NCBI RefSeq assembly: GCF_900109945.1
Contig: NZ_FOBX01000011.1
Coordinates: forward strand, 124,001-188,000
DNA: 64,000 nucleotides
Origin: Bradyrhizobium sp. OK095
GTDB lineage: Bacteria; Pseudomonadota; Alphaproteobacteria; Rhizobiales; Xanthobacteraceae
Direction of reading: 5' to 3'
Below the pieces are notes generated by a model that saw only the letters and a program-made list of their open reading frames with translations, ran no database searches and had not been told where the DNA came from. The position numbers and the translations under genes were made by a program. Shown here one piece after another: positions 1 to 8,844 of this stretch; positions within the stretch are counted from its first letter, which is position 1; each line of letters opens with the position of its first letter.

Positions 1-128
1 ATGCCTCGATCCTTGCCCGCTAGCCGAAGGGTATTGGTTCCGCGTTAGGATTACCCAAGCGTTAAGCTTGCCTCGACCGGCGCGCGAATGTTTCAGTAGA
101 GAAATACGGAATCACGGGAAATGCGGTC

Positions 129-872
129 GTGTGGTCGGCACTCCAGGGACGCGTAAGCAATCGGTTGGCCCGGCATTTCCGTGCCGCGCCGCACCGCTTG
201 CCCGCGCATGCGCCGATGGTGAGCTTCACCTTCGACGATGCCCCCGATAGCGCCGCCGGTGAGGGCGCCTCGCTGCTCGAAGCACATGGCGGCCGCGGCA
301 CGTACTACATCGCCGGCAGCCTGATCAATCAGCCGGGAGATCACTGGCGCGGCCTGTCGAACGATGCAATCGTGCGGCTGCATCGGGCCGGCCACGAGAT
401 TGCCTGCCACACCTTCTCGCACCACAGCTCGGCCAATCTTGATGAGGCCACCATGGCCCGCGAGATCGAACGGAACCGCAGCCATTTCCGCGGCATCGAT
501 TCCTCGATCAAGCTCGAGAACTTCGCCTATCCCTATGGGATTGCCTCGTTCTGGCGTAAACCGCAGCTCACAAAAGCCTTCCGCTCGGCGCGCGGCATCC
601 TGCCGGGCGTCAATCGCGACGTCATCGACCTCCAGTTCCTGCGCGCCTCGCCCCTGGTCAATTACGAGATCGACGCCGCAGGTGTCGATGGCTATTTCGA
701 CGAGGCGGTCGCGAGCGGCGGCTGGCTGATCTTCTACAGCCATGACGTCGTCGATGCGCCAAGCCCTTATGGCTGTACGCCGCACCTGATGCGCCACGCG
801 CTGGAAGCGGCCGGGAAGCGCGACATGCCGATCGTGACAGTCGCGGAAGCGTTGCGGCGAATCGGGGCGTAG
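129..872 (+). CDS. Polysaccharide deacetylase family protein (NodB homology domain)
   Basis: A 247-residue protein of the carbohydrate esterase 4 / NodB-homology type, expected to remove N-acetyl or O-acetyl groups from a glycan. The first metal-binding motif is visible as SFTFDDAPDS near residue 34, and HTFSHHSS near residue 95 matches the zinc-binding H-x3-H motif. No signal peptide is evident, so a cytoplasmic site or an unusual export route is possible. The start is GTG; an ATG eight bases upstream is in another frame. The 1-128 stretch before it holds no recognisable gene. The gene stands alone, 111 bp ahead of recQ. Family is secure; substrate is unknown. Confidence 0.85.
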   Translation: MWSALQGRVSNRLARHFRAAPHRLPAHAPMVSFTFDDAPDSAAGEGASLLEAHGGRGTYYIAGSLINQPGDHWRGLSNDAIVRLHRAGHEIACHTFSHHSSANLDEATMAREIERNRSHFRGIDSSIKLENFAYPYGIASFWRKPQLTKAFRSARGILPGVNRDVIDLQFLRASPLVNYEIDAAGVDGYFDEAVASGGWLIFYSHDVVDAPSPYGCTPHLMRHALEAAGKRDMPIVTVAEALRRIGA

Positions 873-983
873 CTTTCTCTCCTCTCCCCGCAAGCACGGA
901 AAGGGAGACGATGGACTTGCAACGCCCGCGCCAGCATGCGACTGGCCTTGTGACGAATCCCACGGCCGCGCCCCGACACCCCC

Positions 984-2849
984 ATGGATGCTCCCTCCAC
1001 CGCCACGCTGCCTGCGCCGGCCAACGGCCGCGATGCGCTGTCGGTGCTGCATTCGGTGTTCGGCCTGCCGGGGTTCCGAGGCGAGCAGGGCGAGATCATC
1101 CGGCACGTCACGGACGGCGGCAATTGCCTGGTGCTGATGCCGACCGGCGGCGGCAAGTCGATGTGCTACCAGCTCCCGTCGCTTTTGCGCGAAGGCTGCG
1201 GCATCGTGGTGTCGCCGCTGATCGCGCTGATGCGCGACCAGGTCGCCGGCTTGCTCGAAGCCGGCGTCAATGCCGCCGCGCTGAACTCGTCCTTGACGTT
1301 CCAGGAGGCCTCCGACATCGAGCGCCGCCTGATCGCGGGCGATCTCGACCTGCTCTATGTCGCGCCCGAGCGCCTGGTGACGCCGCGCTGCCTGTCGATG
1401 CTGGCGCAGGCCAAGGTGGCGCTGTTCGCGATCGACGAGGCGCATTGCGTCTCGCAATGGGGCCACGACTTCCGGCCCGAATATGTCGGCCTCTCCATCA
1501 TTGCCGAGCGCTTTCCGAACATCCCGCGCATCGCGCTGACCGCGACCGCCGACGAATTGACGCGCAAGGAGATCGTCGAACGGCTTCAGCTTGCAGACAG
1601 CCCGCAATTCGTCTCGAGCTTCGACCGGCCTAACATCCGCTACGAGATCGTCGACAAGCGCAACGCTGTGTCGCAGCTGAAAGACTTCATTCGGGAACGG
1701 CATGCCGGCGATGCCGGCGTGGTCTATTGCCTGTCGCGTAAACGGGTCGAGGAAGTCGCTGCCGCGCTCGACGATGCCGGCATTGCGGCGCTGCCTTATC
1801 ACGCCGGCCTCGACAGCAGCGTACGCTCGCGCAATCAGGACCGCTTCCTCAACGAGGACGGCATCGTCATCGTCGCGACCGTCGCCTTCGGCATGGGCAT
1901 CGACAAGCCGGACGTGCGTTTCGTCGCGCATCTCGACCTGCCCAAGAGCATCGAGTCCTACTACCAGGAGACGGGCCGCGCCGGCCGCGACGGCAAGCCG
2001 TCGGCGGCCTGGATGGCCTATGGCCTCTCCGACATCGTGCAGCAGCGCCGCATGATCGACGAATCCAACGGCTCCGACGATTTCAAGCGCGTCTCGATCG
2101 GCAAGCTCGACGCTCTGGTCGGGCTCGCCGAAACCGCGCAGTGCCGGCGCAAGCGGCTGCTCGGCTATTTCGGCGAAAGCGTGCACGGCGAGACCTGCGG
2201 CAATTGCGACAATTGCCTGACACCGCCCAAGATGCGCGACGGCAAGGTGCTGGCGCAGAAGCTGTTGTCCTGCGCCTACCGCACCGGGCAGCGCTTTGGC
2301 GCGATGCACCTGATCGACGTGCTGATCGGGCGCCTGACCGAGAAGGTGACGCAGTTCGGCCACGACAAGCTGTCGGTGTTCGGCATCGGACGCGAGCTCA
2401 ACGAGAAGCAGTGGCGCACGGTACTGCGGCAAATGGTGGCGATGGGGCACTTGCAGAGCGACAGCGAGGCCTATGGCGCGCTGAAACTGATGGAATCCTC
2501 GCGGGCCGTGCTGCGTGGTGAGACCGAGGTGTGGCTGCGCGAGGAGGCGCCCGCCACGCGGGTCCGCGCCAGTCGGGTCAAATCGCGCCGTGGCGACCTC
2601 GCGCCTGCGGCCAGCGCGTCGCAAGGCGATGTCGATCCCGAGCTGCGCGCGCGCCTGCGGTCCTGGCGTTCAGATATCGCGCGCGAGCGCGGCGTGCCGG
2701 CCTATGTGGTGCTGCACGACGCCACCATCGACGGCATCGTCCGGGCCTGGCCGACCACGCTGGACGAGCTCCGCAACGTCCCCGGCATCGGCGACAAGAA
2801 GCTCGAGCATTACGGCGAGGAGCTGTTGCACATCGTCAAGACGCGGTAG
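984..2849 (+). CDS. recQ: ATP-dependent DNA helicase RecQ
   Basis: A 621-residue 3'-5' DNA helicase for recombination and replication-fork repair, close to the usual bacterial RecQ length. Visible parts in order: Walker A MPTGGGKSMCYQLP near residue 52; the DEAH box with the RecQ aromatic loop AIDEAHCVSQWGHDFRPEY near 150; the motif VI segment QETGRAGRDGKPS near 330; the four-cysteine zinc site ending CGNCDNC near 415; and a C-terminal HRDC domain ending near residue 620 that contains VPGIGDKKLEHYGEELL. It is convergent with acdS. A palindrome lies just after its stop. Confidence 0.97.
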   Translation: MDAPSTATLPAPANGRDALSVLHSVFGLPGFRGEQGEIIRHVTDGGNCLVLMPTGGGKSMCYQLPSLLREGCGIVVSPLIALMRDQVAGLLEAGVNAAALNSSLTFQEASDIERRLIAGDLDLLYVAPERLVTPRCLSMLAQAKVALFAIDEAHCVSQWGHDFRPEYVGLSIIAERFPNIPRIALTATADELTRKEIVERLQLADSPQFVSSFDRPNIRYEIVDKRNAVSQLKDFIRERHAGDAGVVYCLSRKRVEEVAAALDDAGIAALPYHAGLDSSVRSRNQDRFLNEDGIVIVATVAFGMGIDKPDVRFVAHLDLPKSIESYYQETGRAGRDGKPSAAWMAYGLSDIVQQRRMIDESNGSDDFKRVSIGKLDALVGLAETAQCRRKRLLGYFGESVHGETCGNCDNCLTPPKMRDGKVLAQKLLSCAYRTGQRFGAMHLIDVLIGRLTEKVTQFGHDKLSVFGIGRELNEKQWRTVLRQMVAMGHLQSDSEAYGALKLMESSRAVLRGETEVWLREEAPATRVRASRVKSRRGDLAPAASASQGDVDPELRARLRSWRSDIARERGVPAYVVLHDATIDGIVRAWPTTLDELRNVPGIGDKKLEHYGEELLHIVKTR

Positions 2850-2868
2850 GGCGCCTATCCATCAGATT

Positions 2869-2906
2869 GTCATCCCGGGCTCGCGCTGCGTGCGCCCCGG
2901 GACGAC
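2869..2906. repeat. Intergenic palindrome between recQ and acdS
   Basis: Arms GTCATCCCGGG (2869-2879) and CCCGGGACGAC (2896-2906) pair at 10 of 11 positions around a 16-base loop, between two convergent genes. The core resembles the TCCCGGG/CCCGGGA palindromes near 37.6, 29.9 and 48.0 kb. It may act as a bidirectional terminator or be a dispersed REP-like element. There is no clear T-run on either side. Confidence 0.5.
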
Positions 2907-2917
2907 AGTTTGCGGCC

Positions 2918-3934
2918 TCAGCCGTTCCGGAATGCGTAGCCGTAGCCGTTGAGCGCCGGAGCGCCACCGAGATGGGCGTAGAGAATCTTTGCGCCCTTCT
3001 CGAAATAGCCCTTCTGAGTCAGGTCGATCAGGCCTTGCATCGATTTGCCTTCATAGACGGGGTCGGTGATCATCGCTTCGAGACGCGCGGAGAGGCGGAT
3101 CGCTTCCTTGGTCTCTTCCGACGGCACGCCATAGGCGGGATAGGCGTAGTCCTCGATCAGCACAACGTCGTCTGCAACGATGTCCTTGCCGAGTTCGACG
3201 AGTTTTGCCGTATTCTGCGCGATCGAGAGCACCTGCGCTTTCGTCTGCGCCGGCGTGAACGACGCGTCGATGCCGATCACCTTTCGCGCACGGCCGTCCG
3301 CCGCAAAGCCGACCAGCATGCCGGCATGGGTGGAGCCGGTGACGGTGCAGACGATGATGTAGTCGAACTTGAAGCCGAGATCGGCTTCCTGCTTGCGCAC
3401 TTCCTCGGCGAAGCCGACATAGCCGAGGCCGCCGAACTTGTGTACGGAGGCGCCGGCCGGAATCGCGTAGGGCTTGCCGCCCTCCGCCTTCACGTCCTCG
3501 ACCGCCTGCTCCCAGCTCTTGCGGATGCCGATGTCGAAACCGTCGTCGACCAGGCGCACATCGGCGCCCATGATGCGCGAGAGCATGATGTTGCCGACGC
3601 GGTCATAGACGGCGTCCTCGTGCGGCACCCAGGCTTCCTGCACCAGGCGGCACTTCATGCCGATCTTGGCGGCGACCGCGGCGATCATGCGGGTGTGGTT
3701 AGACTGCACGCCACCGATCGACACCAGCGTGTCGGCGTTGGAGGCGATCGCATCCGGGATGATGTATTCGAGCTTGCGCAGCTTGTTGCCGCCATAGGCG
3801 AGGCCTGAGTTGCAGTCCTCGCGCTTGGCGTAGATCTCGACATTGCCGCCGAGATGCTTGGACAGCCGCTCCAGCTTCTCGATGGGCGTCGGGCCGAAGG
3901 TCAGCGGATAGCGCGCGAATTGATCGAGGTTCAT
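2918..3934 (-). CDS. acdS: 1-aminocyclopropane-1-carboxylate (ACC) deaminase
   Basis: A 338-residue PLP enzyme that opens the ethylene precursor ACC to 2-oxobutyrate and ammonia, a plant-associated trait that lowers host ethylene. The PLP lysine is K51 in GGNKLRKLEYI, and S78 lies in GGVQSNHTRM. The residues that separate true ACC deaminases from D-cysteine desulfhydrase relatives are present at the usual numbers: Y268, Y294, E295 (DPVYEGK) and L322. The gene is divergent from the Lrp-type regulator acdR, the standard rhizobial arrangement, so AcdR control is inferred. Ammonia from this reaction also fits the nitrogen-scavenging theme later in the window. Confidence 0.97.
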   Translation of the reverse strand: MNLDQFARYPLTFGPTPIEKLERLSKHLGGNVEIYAKREDCNSGLAYGGNKLRKLEYIIPDAIASNADTLVSIGGVQSNHTRMIAAVAAKIGMKCRLVQEAWVPHEDAVYDRVGNIMLSRIMGADVRLVDDGFDIGIRKSWEQAVEDVKAEGGKPYAIPAGASVHKFGGLGYVGFAEEVRKQEADLGFKFDYIIVCTVTGSTHAGMLVGFAADGRARKVIGIDASFTPAQTKAQVLSIAQNTAKLVELGKDIVADDVVLIEDYAYPAYGVPSEETKEAIRLSARLEAMITDPVYEGKSMQGLIDLTQKGYFEKGAKILYAHLGGAPALNGYGYAFRNG

Positions 3935-4093
3935 GGGTCATCCCTGATGGCGTTGATATCCGCGATCTCGCTAGCATCCGGCTGCGGAAATGTGCTCTCG
4001 AATATTGCGCCTATATTGCACATTATCTTGCAACAACAGCTTCTGGACCTGTAGTATCTTCCAGTTTATCGACTACAATCGGAATATTCTTCC
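3935..4093. promoter_or_regulatory. acdS-acdR divergent control region with phased ATTGC repeats
   Basis: This 159-bp divergent region is clearly more AT-rich than its surroundings. ATTGC occurs at 4004-4008 and 4015-4019 and CTTGC at 4027-4031, giving start-to-start spacings of 11 and 12 bases, about one helical turn. Lrp-family proteins bind such phased arrays, and AcdR-type regulators are known to act at acdS promoters. The assignment of these repeats to AcdR is inference. Confidence 0.5.
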
Positions 4094-4558
4094 ATGTCTG
4101 CCCGTCTCGATCGAACTGATCTTAAGATGTTGAGATTGCTGCAAAATAACGGTCGGCTCAGCAATGCGGAGCTGGCCGAAACGGTCGCGATCAGCCCGGC
4201 CACCTGCCATCGCCGCACCCAACGCCTGTTCGAGGACGGGTTCATCGCCACTGTACGCGCCATGGTCGCCCCCAAGAAGGTGGCAAAGGGGACGCTGGTG
4301 ATGGTCGGCGTCGTGCTCGACCGCTCGACGCCGGAGAGCTTTGCCATCTTCGAGCAGGCGATCGCGAAACTGAAATTCGTGCTCGACTGCCATCTCGTCG
4401 CCGGCGATTTCGACTATTTCCTCAAGATCCGCGTCGGCGACATGGAGGATTTCAACCGCATTCACGGCGAGCAGCTGATCGCGCTGCCCGGCGTCCGCCA
4501 GACCCGCACCTTCTTCGTGATGAAGGAGGTCGTCGACAACGCGCCGCTGGAGTTTTGA
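4094..4558 (+). CDS. acdR: Lrp/AsnC family regulator of ACC deaminase
   Basis: A 154-residue Lrp/AsnC-type regulator. The N-terminal helix-turn-helix is seen in LSNAELAETVAISPATCHRR (about residues 20-39), followed by the ligand-binding RAM/AsnC_trans domain from about residue 65 onward. Its position divergent from acdS, with 159 bp between the starts, supports the name acdR. In rhizobia such proteins activate acdS and respond to leucine and oxygen-linked signals; that is family knowledge and is not visible here. Length is typical. Confidence 0.9.
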   Translation: MSARLDRTDLKMLRLLQNNGRLSNAELAETVAISPATCHRRTQRLFEDGFIATVRAMVAPKKVAKGTLVMVGVVLDRSTPESFAIFEQAIAKLKFVLDCHLVAGDFDYFLKIRVGDMEDFNRIHGEQLIALPGVRQTRTFFVMKEVVDNAPLEF

Positions 4559-4603
4559 GCCACAGCTATTGATGCGCGATGCGCATCATGAGAGATTCAT
4601 CCG

Positions 4604-5749
4604 ATGCAGACATTCCCCCTTCGCCATCTCAATCCGGCCGGGCCGGCCTATCGGCGCGGCTGGGTGGATGAGGCGGTGGCCGCAATCGAGGCCGACCAGT
4701 GCCGCACGGCGGACACACATCTGATCCGGCTGATCGTGCCGGCGCTGTCAGGCATCGACATCTATCTCAAGGACGAGTCCACGCATCCGACCGGCAGCCT
4801 GAAGCATCGCCTGGCACGCTCGCTGTTCCTCTACGCGCTCTGCAACGGCCACATCCGCGAGGGCACGCCCGTCGTCGAGGCCTCGTCGGGATCGACCGCG
4901 GTGTCGGAAGCCTATTTCGCGCAGATGATCGGCGTGCCCTTCTACGCCGTGATGCCGCGCACGACCTCGGCGGAGAAGATCGCCGCGATCGCGCATTATG
5001 GCGGCAACTGCCATCTGATCGATGACGGCCGCGCGCTGTATGCGGAAGCCGCCGCGCTCGCCGCCCGGCTGAATGGCCATTACATGGACCAGTTCACCTT
5101 TGCCGAGCGAGCCACCGACTGGCGCGGCAACAACAACATCGCCGAATCGATCTTCACCCAATTGCAGGGTGAGCCGCACCCGCTGCCGGACTGGATCGTG
5201 ATGGGCGCGGGCACCGGCGGCACGTCGGCCACCATCGGGCGCTATCTGCGCTACCGCCAGTATCCGACACGCCTGTGCGTCGCCGATGTCGAGCATTCCG
5301 CCTTCTTCGACTGCTTCCGCTCGCAGGACCGCTCCCATGTTTGCGACCGCCCGTCGCTGATCGAGGGCGTCGGCCGGCCGCGCTGCGAACCGTCTTTCGT
5401 GCCCGGCGTGGTCGATCGCATGATGAAAATCCCGGATGCGGCGACGATCGCGGCGATGAACGTGCTGTCGCGCCGGCTGCGCCGCACCGTGGGCGGATCC
5501 ACAGGCACCAATTTCTTGGCGCTGTGCTGCCTCGCCTCGGAGATGCGACAGACGAACGTAACAGGGTCGCTCGTGACGTTGATCTGCGATTCCGGCGAGC
5601 GCTACCGGCAGACCTATTACGAGCCCGAATGGCTGAAAGCGCGCGGTCTCGATCCGGCGCCGGTCGAGGCGGCGCTGTCGTCGTTCCTCGATTCCGGGCA
5701 GCCATTGACGCTCGCGGTCGAAGACGTCGTTAATCCGCAAAACATATAA
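4604..5749 (+). CDS. PLP-dependent L-cysteine desulfhydrase-like protein (Cds1 type)
   Basis: A 381-residue fold-type II PLP protein of the cysteine synthase / cystathionine beta-synthase superfamily. The PLP lysine is expected at K67 in HPTGSLKHRLA, followed by the substrate loop SSGSTAVSEAYFAQ and the phosphate-binding glycine loop MGAGTGGTSATIGRY. The SLKHRLARSLFLYALCNG segment resembles mycobacterial Cds1, which breaks L-cysteine into pyruvate, ammonia and sulfide, more than true CysK. It lacks a CBS domain. It starts 45 bp after acdR on the same strand and may share its transcript. Family is secure; the exact reaction is inferred. Confidence 0.75.
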   Translation: MQTFPLRHLNPAGPAYRRGWVDEAVAAIEADQCRTADTHLIRLIVPALSGIDIYLKDESTHPTGSLKHRLARSLFLYALCNGHIREGTPVVEASSGSTAVSEAYFAQMIGVPFYAVMPRTTSAEKIAAIAHYGGNCHLIDDGRALYAEAAALAARLNGHYMDQFTFAERATDWRGNNNIAESIFTQLQGEPHPLPDWIVMGAGTGGTSATIGRYLRYRQYPTRLCVADVEHSAFFDCFRSQDRSHVCDRPSLIEGVGRPRCEPSFVPGVVDRMMKIPDAATIAAMNVLSRRLRRTVGGSTGTNFLALCCLASEMRQTNVTGSLVTLICDSGERYRQTYYEPEWLKARGLDPAPVEAALSSFLDSGQPLTLAVEDVVNPQNI

Positions 5750-5875
5750 GGCCCTGAGGCCTCAAAGCGGCGGTGCCCTGCCATTTGCAAAATGGCACGG
5801 TCGTCACGGCAACTTCACTTGCCACATTCGCGTGCGCGCGCGACCGTCTCGGCTTCTCAACGAGGAGATTCCATC

Positions 5876-6436
5876 GTGCGCCTTCCCATTCTCGATCCGA
5901 AGGATCTGACCGCAGAACAGAAGCCGCTCTATGACGACATGCGAGCGGGCATCAAGGATCACTTCAAGGGCTTTGTGAACATGCGCGACGACGGCGCGCT
6001 GCTCGGGCCCTGGAATCCCTGGATCCGCGAACCGCGTTTCGGCGGGCCGGTGTGGGATCTGGTCAAGGCGATCGCATCGAACCCGCTGCTGCCGGCTCCG
6101 GTGCGCGAGGTCGCGATCCTCGTCACCGGTTCGCATTTCCGTTCCGGCTACGAACTCTATGCCCATGTGCTGGTGGCCGAGCAGCGTGGCCTCTCCGACG
6201 AAAAACTCGCGACCATCGTCGCCGGCCAGCGGCCGGTGGATCTCACCAAACAGGAAGCGATCGCTTACGACATGGCCTCGGCGCTGGTGAGCGGCGGCGT
6301 GCTGCCGGAGTTGACCTATCGGGCGGCGGTCAAGGAGTTCGGCGAGCACGGCGCGGCAGAGCTGTCCTATCTCGTCGGCGTCTACTGTATGGTCTCGGTC
6401 ACGCTCAACACCTTTGACGTGCCGGTGCCGGATTAG
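5876..6436 (+). CDS. Carboxymuconolactone decarboxylase family protein
   Basis: A 186-residue protein of the CMD/AhpD-like fold. It resembles gamma-carboxymuconolactone decarboxylase-type proteins (VREVAILVTGSHFRSGYELYAHV), but the AhpD CxxC redox pair is absent, so peroxidase activity is unlikely. The GTG at 5876 is chosen because AACGAGGAGATT sits just upstream; an in-frame ATG at 5792 would add 28 residues with no family resemblance. It follows the Cds1-like gene by 126 bp. Substrate unknown. Confidence 0.8.
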   Translation: MRLPILDPKDLTAEQKPLYDDMRAGIKDHFKGFVNMRDDGALLGPWNPWIREPRFGGPVWDLVKAIASNPLLPAPVREVAILVTGSHFRSGYELYAHVLVAEQRGLSDEKLATIVAGQRPVDLTKQEAIAYDMASALVSGGVLPELTYRAAVKEFGEHGAAELSYLVGVYCMVSVTLNTFDVPVPD

Positions 6437-6443
6437 CCGGCGC

Positions 6444-7349
6444 CTAGTTCCGCACGGCGTAGAGCGGCGTGCGCAGCGTCAGCTGGTAGGACGGTTTCGG
6501 CATCCACGCGATCTGCGCGGTGATGCCGAACAGGCGGTTGTCATTGTCGTCCATGCGGTCGAGGTCGAAACGCAGGATCGGCTGGGTGAAGGACTCCGCC
6601 AGCGTTCGGCCTGCGATCTGTGCGCCGCCGAACGACTGCATGCCAAGGCGGCCCGTGAATTTCCAGTTGCTCGGCCATTGGTAATAGCCGCCGGCATAGA
6701 GAATCGTGTTCGGCCGGATGACGGCGAACGAGCTGGCGATGCCGGTGTGGGTGTATTGCACCCCGGCCAACCAGCCCCGCGTCTCGTCCTCGTCGAGCGC
6801 ATAGTCGAATTCCAGGACGTTGTTGAACGAGTTCGTCATGCCCGGCTCGTTCGGCACCGACTGCGTCAAGGTCGTTTGCAGCGTGATCGTCGGGATCTTT
6901 CCGCCGCTCTGCTGGTAGAGGTCGGCCTGCACGCCGATGTTCCAGCTGGTGATGTCGAAGGTCGACCAGCCGCCGCCGATATCCGTCGTCGAGCCCGACA
7001 CGCCGCCATAGAGCGAGACGCGCTCGCTGACGTCGACGGTCAGCGGCAGGTCGACGGCGATCGATTTCGCTGCCGGCAGGCCGTTCGGCAGCGTCGCACC
7101 GCGTCGTGCCGCCAGGGCTTCGAAAGCGGCCGACAACGACGTGTTGCCGAAGCCAAGCCCGAGCGTGCCCGCGGGGATCGTCGCATAGGTCGTGCGCAGA
7201 TCAAGATAGATGCTGGGGACATCAGGTTTTGCGGCCGCGTCTTCCGCGTCGTCGGCAGCAAAGGCGATGCTTGCCGAGATCGTCAGGCAGAGCAGTCCCA
7301 TCGCGGCGGCGCGCAAAACTAGGCGATGCGATGGCCTGTGATGGGACAC
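6444..7349 (-). CDS. Exported protein, probable outer-membrane beta-barrel
   Basis: A protein of about 301 residues with an N-terminal signal peptide: a basic stretch, the hydrophobic core MGLLCLTISASIAFA, then a likely cleavage before ADD. The rest alternates aromatic/hydrophobic and polar residues, is rich in Gly, Thr and Tyr, and ends in an NRLFGITAQIAW-type strand, which suits an outer-membrane barrel. GTG at 7349 is preferred because it leaves a normal signal peptide; a TTG at 7421 would add 24 residues. No enzyme motif was recognised. It is convergent with the CMD-like gene, 7 bp between stops. Confidence 0.6.
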   Translation of the reverse strand: MSHHRPSHRLVLRAAAMGLLCLTISASIAFAADDAEDAAAKPDVPSIYLDLRTTYATIPAGTLGLGFGNTSLSAAFEALAARRGATLPNGLPAAKSIAVDLPLTVDVSERVSLYGGVSGSTTDIGGGWSTFDITSWNIGVQADLYQQSGGKIPTITLQTTLTQSVPNEPGMTNSFNNVLEFDYALDEDETRGWLAGVQYTHTGIASSFAVIRPNTILYAGGYYQWPSNWKFTGRLGMQSFGGAQIAGRTLAESFTQPILRFDLDRMDDNDNRLFGITAQIAWMPKPSYQLTLRTPLYAVRN

Positions 7350-7531
7350 GTGACAATCCGACGCGTGGCGATTTGATGACGGAACCGTTGCTAGTTGGAA
7401 CGTGATCGCTGTTGTGGTCAAGCGCTATCCGCAAGCGATGGACTGCACGGATGCGCGCGGGTACCCTGCCGTGATCGCACCGACACACTCGCCGGCCAGA
7501 GTGCAGGCCGGACATTGGAAGGACAACAGCC

Positions 7532-7780
7532 ATGAACACGTCACGCCGCGTCCTGCTCACTGGTCTGGCGGGCCTCGCTGTCGCTCCGACCGCCGTGGCA
7601 GCCAGCGTACCGTCGCCCGAGCCTGGTGACGTGACGGTCGCCGAAGAGCGCTTCGCGCGGACGATTGCCGCCGCGCATGCGCCCGACATCACCTGCGCAC
7701 GGCAGGCCGACCGCTACGCGGACGCGCATTGGCCTGACTATGTGGTGGCAGCGAGGGCCGTGCTCGACGCGCGTGTGTGA
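7532..7780 (+). CDS. Small exported protein with twin-arginine-like leader
   Basis: An 82-residue protein starting MNTSRRVLLTGLAGLAVAPT. A twin arginine precedes a hydrophobic stretch and an AVAA-S type cleavage site, giving a mature peptide of about 55 residues with one cysteine. A purine-rich AAGGACAACAGCC lies before the ATG. No domain recognised. Such a short Tat-like passenger may instead use Sec or stay as a small anchored peptide. It is convergent with the esterase gene, 9 bp between stops. Confidence 0.55.
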   Translation: MNTSRRVLLTGLAGLAVAPTAVAASVPSPEPGDVTVAEERFARTIAAAHAPDITCARQADRYADAHWPDYVVAARAVLDARV

Positions 7781-7789
7781 GTCGCGCTT

Positions 7790-8725
7790 TTACCTCTCCA
7801 CCGCCCGCCGCACCTGTTCGCCGATCTGCGACAGCACGAGCTGCGCCTGCGGCAGGATCGCGCCCATGGCGTGGAAATTGTGGACCATGCCGTCATGGCA
7901 GACATGCTCGACCGCGACGCCCGCGGCGAGCAGCTTGCGCGCATAGGCATTGCCCTCGTCGCGCATTGGGTCGAACTCGGCGGTGTGGATGATGGCGGTC
8001 GGCAGGCCCGCAAGCCGTGTCGCGCGCAGGGGCGAGATGCGGGGATCGGCAGCATCGATGCCCTCGGGCAGATAGTCCGCAAGATCGGCTTCGATCGTGG
8101 CGCGATCGATCAAGTGTCCCTCGGCGAATTCCTCGCGCGACGGCGAGGTCTCCTCGAAATCCAGCACCGGGCAGATCAGGCATTGCGCGACGATCGAGAG
8201 GCCGGCGCTCTGCGCCGCCTCCTGGCACACGATCGCAGCGAGCGTGGCGCCGGCGGAATCGCCACCGACCACGAGACGTTCGGCGTCGATTCCGAGGGAG
8301 GGCGCTTCGCGTGCGACCCATTCGGTGGCCGCGATCGCGTCGTTCACGGCGGCGGGAAATTTGTGCTCGGGCGCGAGCCGGTAGTCGACCGAGACGAGGC
8401 GGCAGCCGGTCATATGCGCCAGTGCCGCCGCGATGCGGTCATGCGTGGTAACGCTGCCGGCAACCAGTCCGCCGCCGTGAAAGAACACGAAGCCCGGCGC
8501 GAGTTCACCCGCGCTTGCGGGCGAATAGAGGCGATAGGGAAGCTCTCCGCCGGGGCCTTGCAGCGTGGCGTCGGATGCGGTCACATCCGGCGCATCGGCG
8601 CGCGCAAACTGCATCAGCTTCGCCAGCGACTGCCGTCGGGCCTCCACGCTCGGCCGGCTCCGTGCCTGCGGCGAAGCTGCGGCCATCATGGTCAACAAAC
8701 GCTTTGCGAGCGGATCGAGCGGCAT
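7790..8725 (-). CDS. Alpha/beta hydrolase, hormone-sensitive-lipase type esterase
   Basis: A 311-residue carboxylesterase of the HSL family. The oxyanion-hole motif FFHGGGLVAGS, the nucleophile elbow GGDSAGATLAA, the acid in EFDPMRDEG and the catalytic histidine in CHDGMVHNF are all visible. The start at 8725 is chosen because GTAGAAGGAAGCAAT just before it is a strong ribosome site; the reading frame stays open upstream to 8812. No signal peptide is seen, so a cytoplasmic esterase is expected. It is divergent from the aminotransferase gene with 119 bp between starts. Substrate unknown. Confidence 0.88.
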   Translation of the reverse strand: MPLDPLAKRLLTMMAAASPQARSRPSVEARRQSLAKLMQFARADAPDVTASDATLQGPGGELPYRLYSPASAGELAPGFVFFHGGGLVAGSVTTHDRIAAALAHMTGCRLVSVDYRLAPEHKFPAAVNDAIAATEWVAREAPSLGIDAERLVVGGDSAGATLAAIVCQEAAQSAGLSIVAQCLICPVLDFEETSPSREEFAEGHLIDRATIEADLADYLPEGIDAADPRISPLRATRLAGLPTAIIHTAEFDPMRDEGNAYARKLLAAGVAVEHVCHDGMVHNFHAMGAILPQAQLVLSQIGEQVRRAVER

Positions 8726-8844
8726 ATTGCTTCCTTCTACCCTAGTGGCAGAGGGTAGCTCACCATCTCCCCGCAGGGAATCATTTAGAAATTGCGACCA
8801 ATAGTGGCGCACTATTGCGGCGTCACGCCAAGGGGAGCCCGGTC

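Noticed and set aside
93..2624. Long minus-strand open frame of 843 codons opposite the deacetylase and recQ genes
   Set aside because: It is antisense to two clear genes, low-complexity in Arg/Ala/His and without any domain; GC-rich DNA keeps the opposite strand open.
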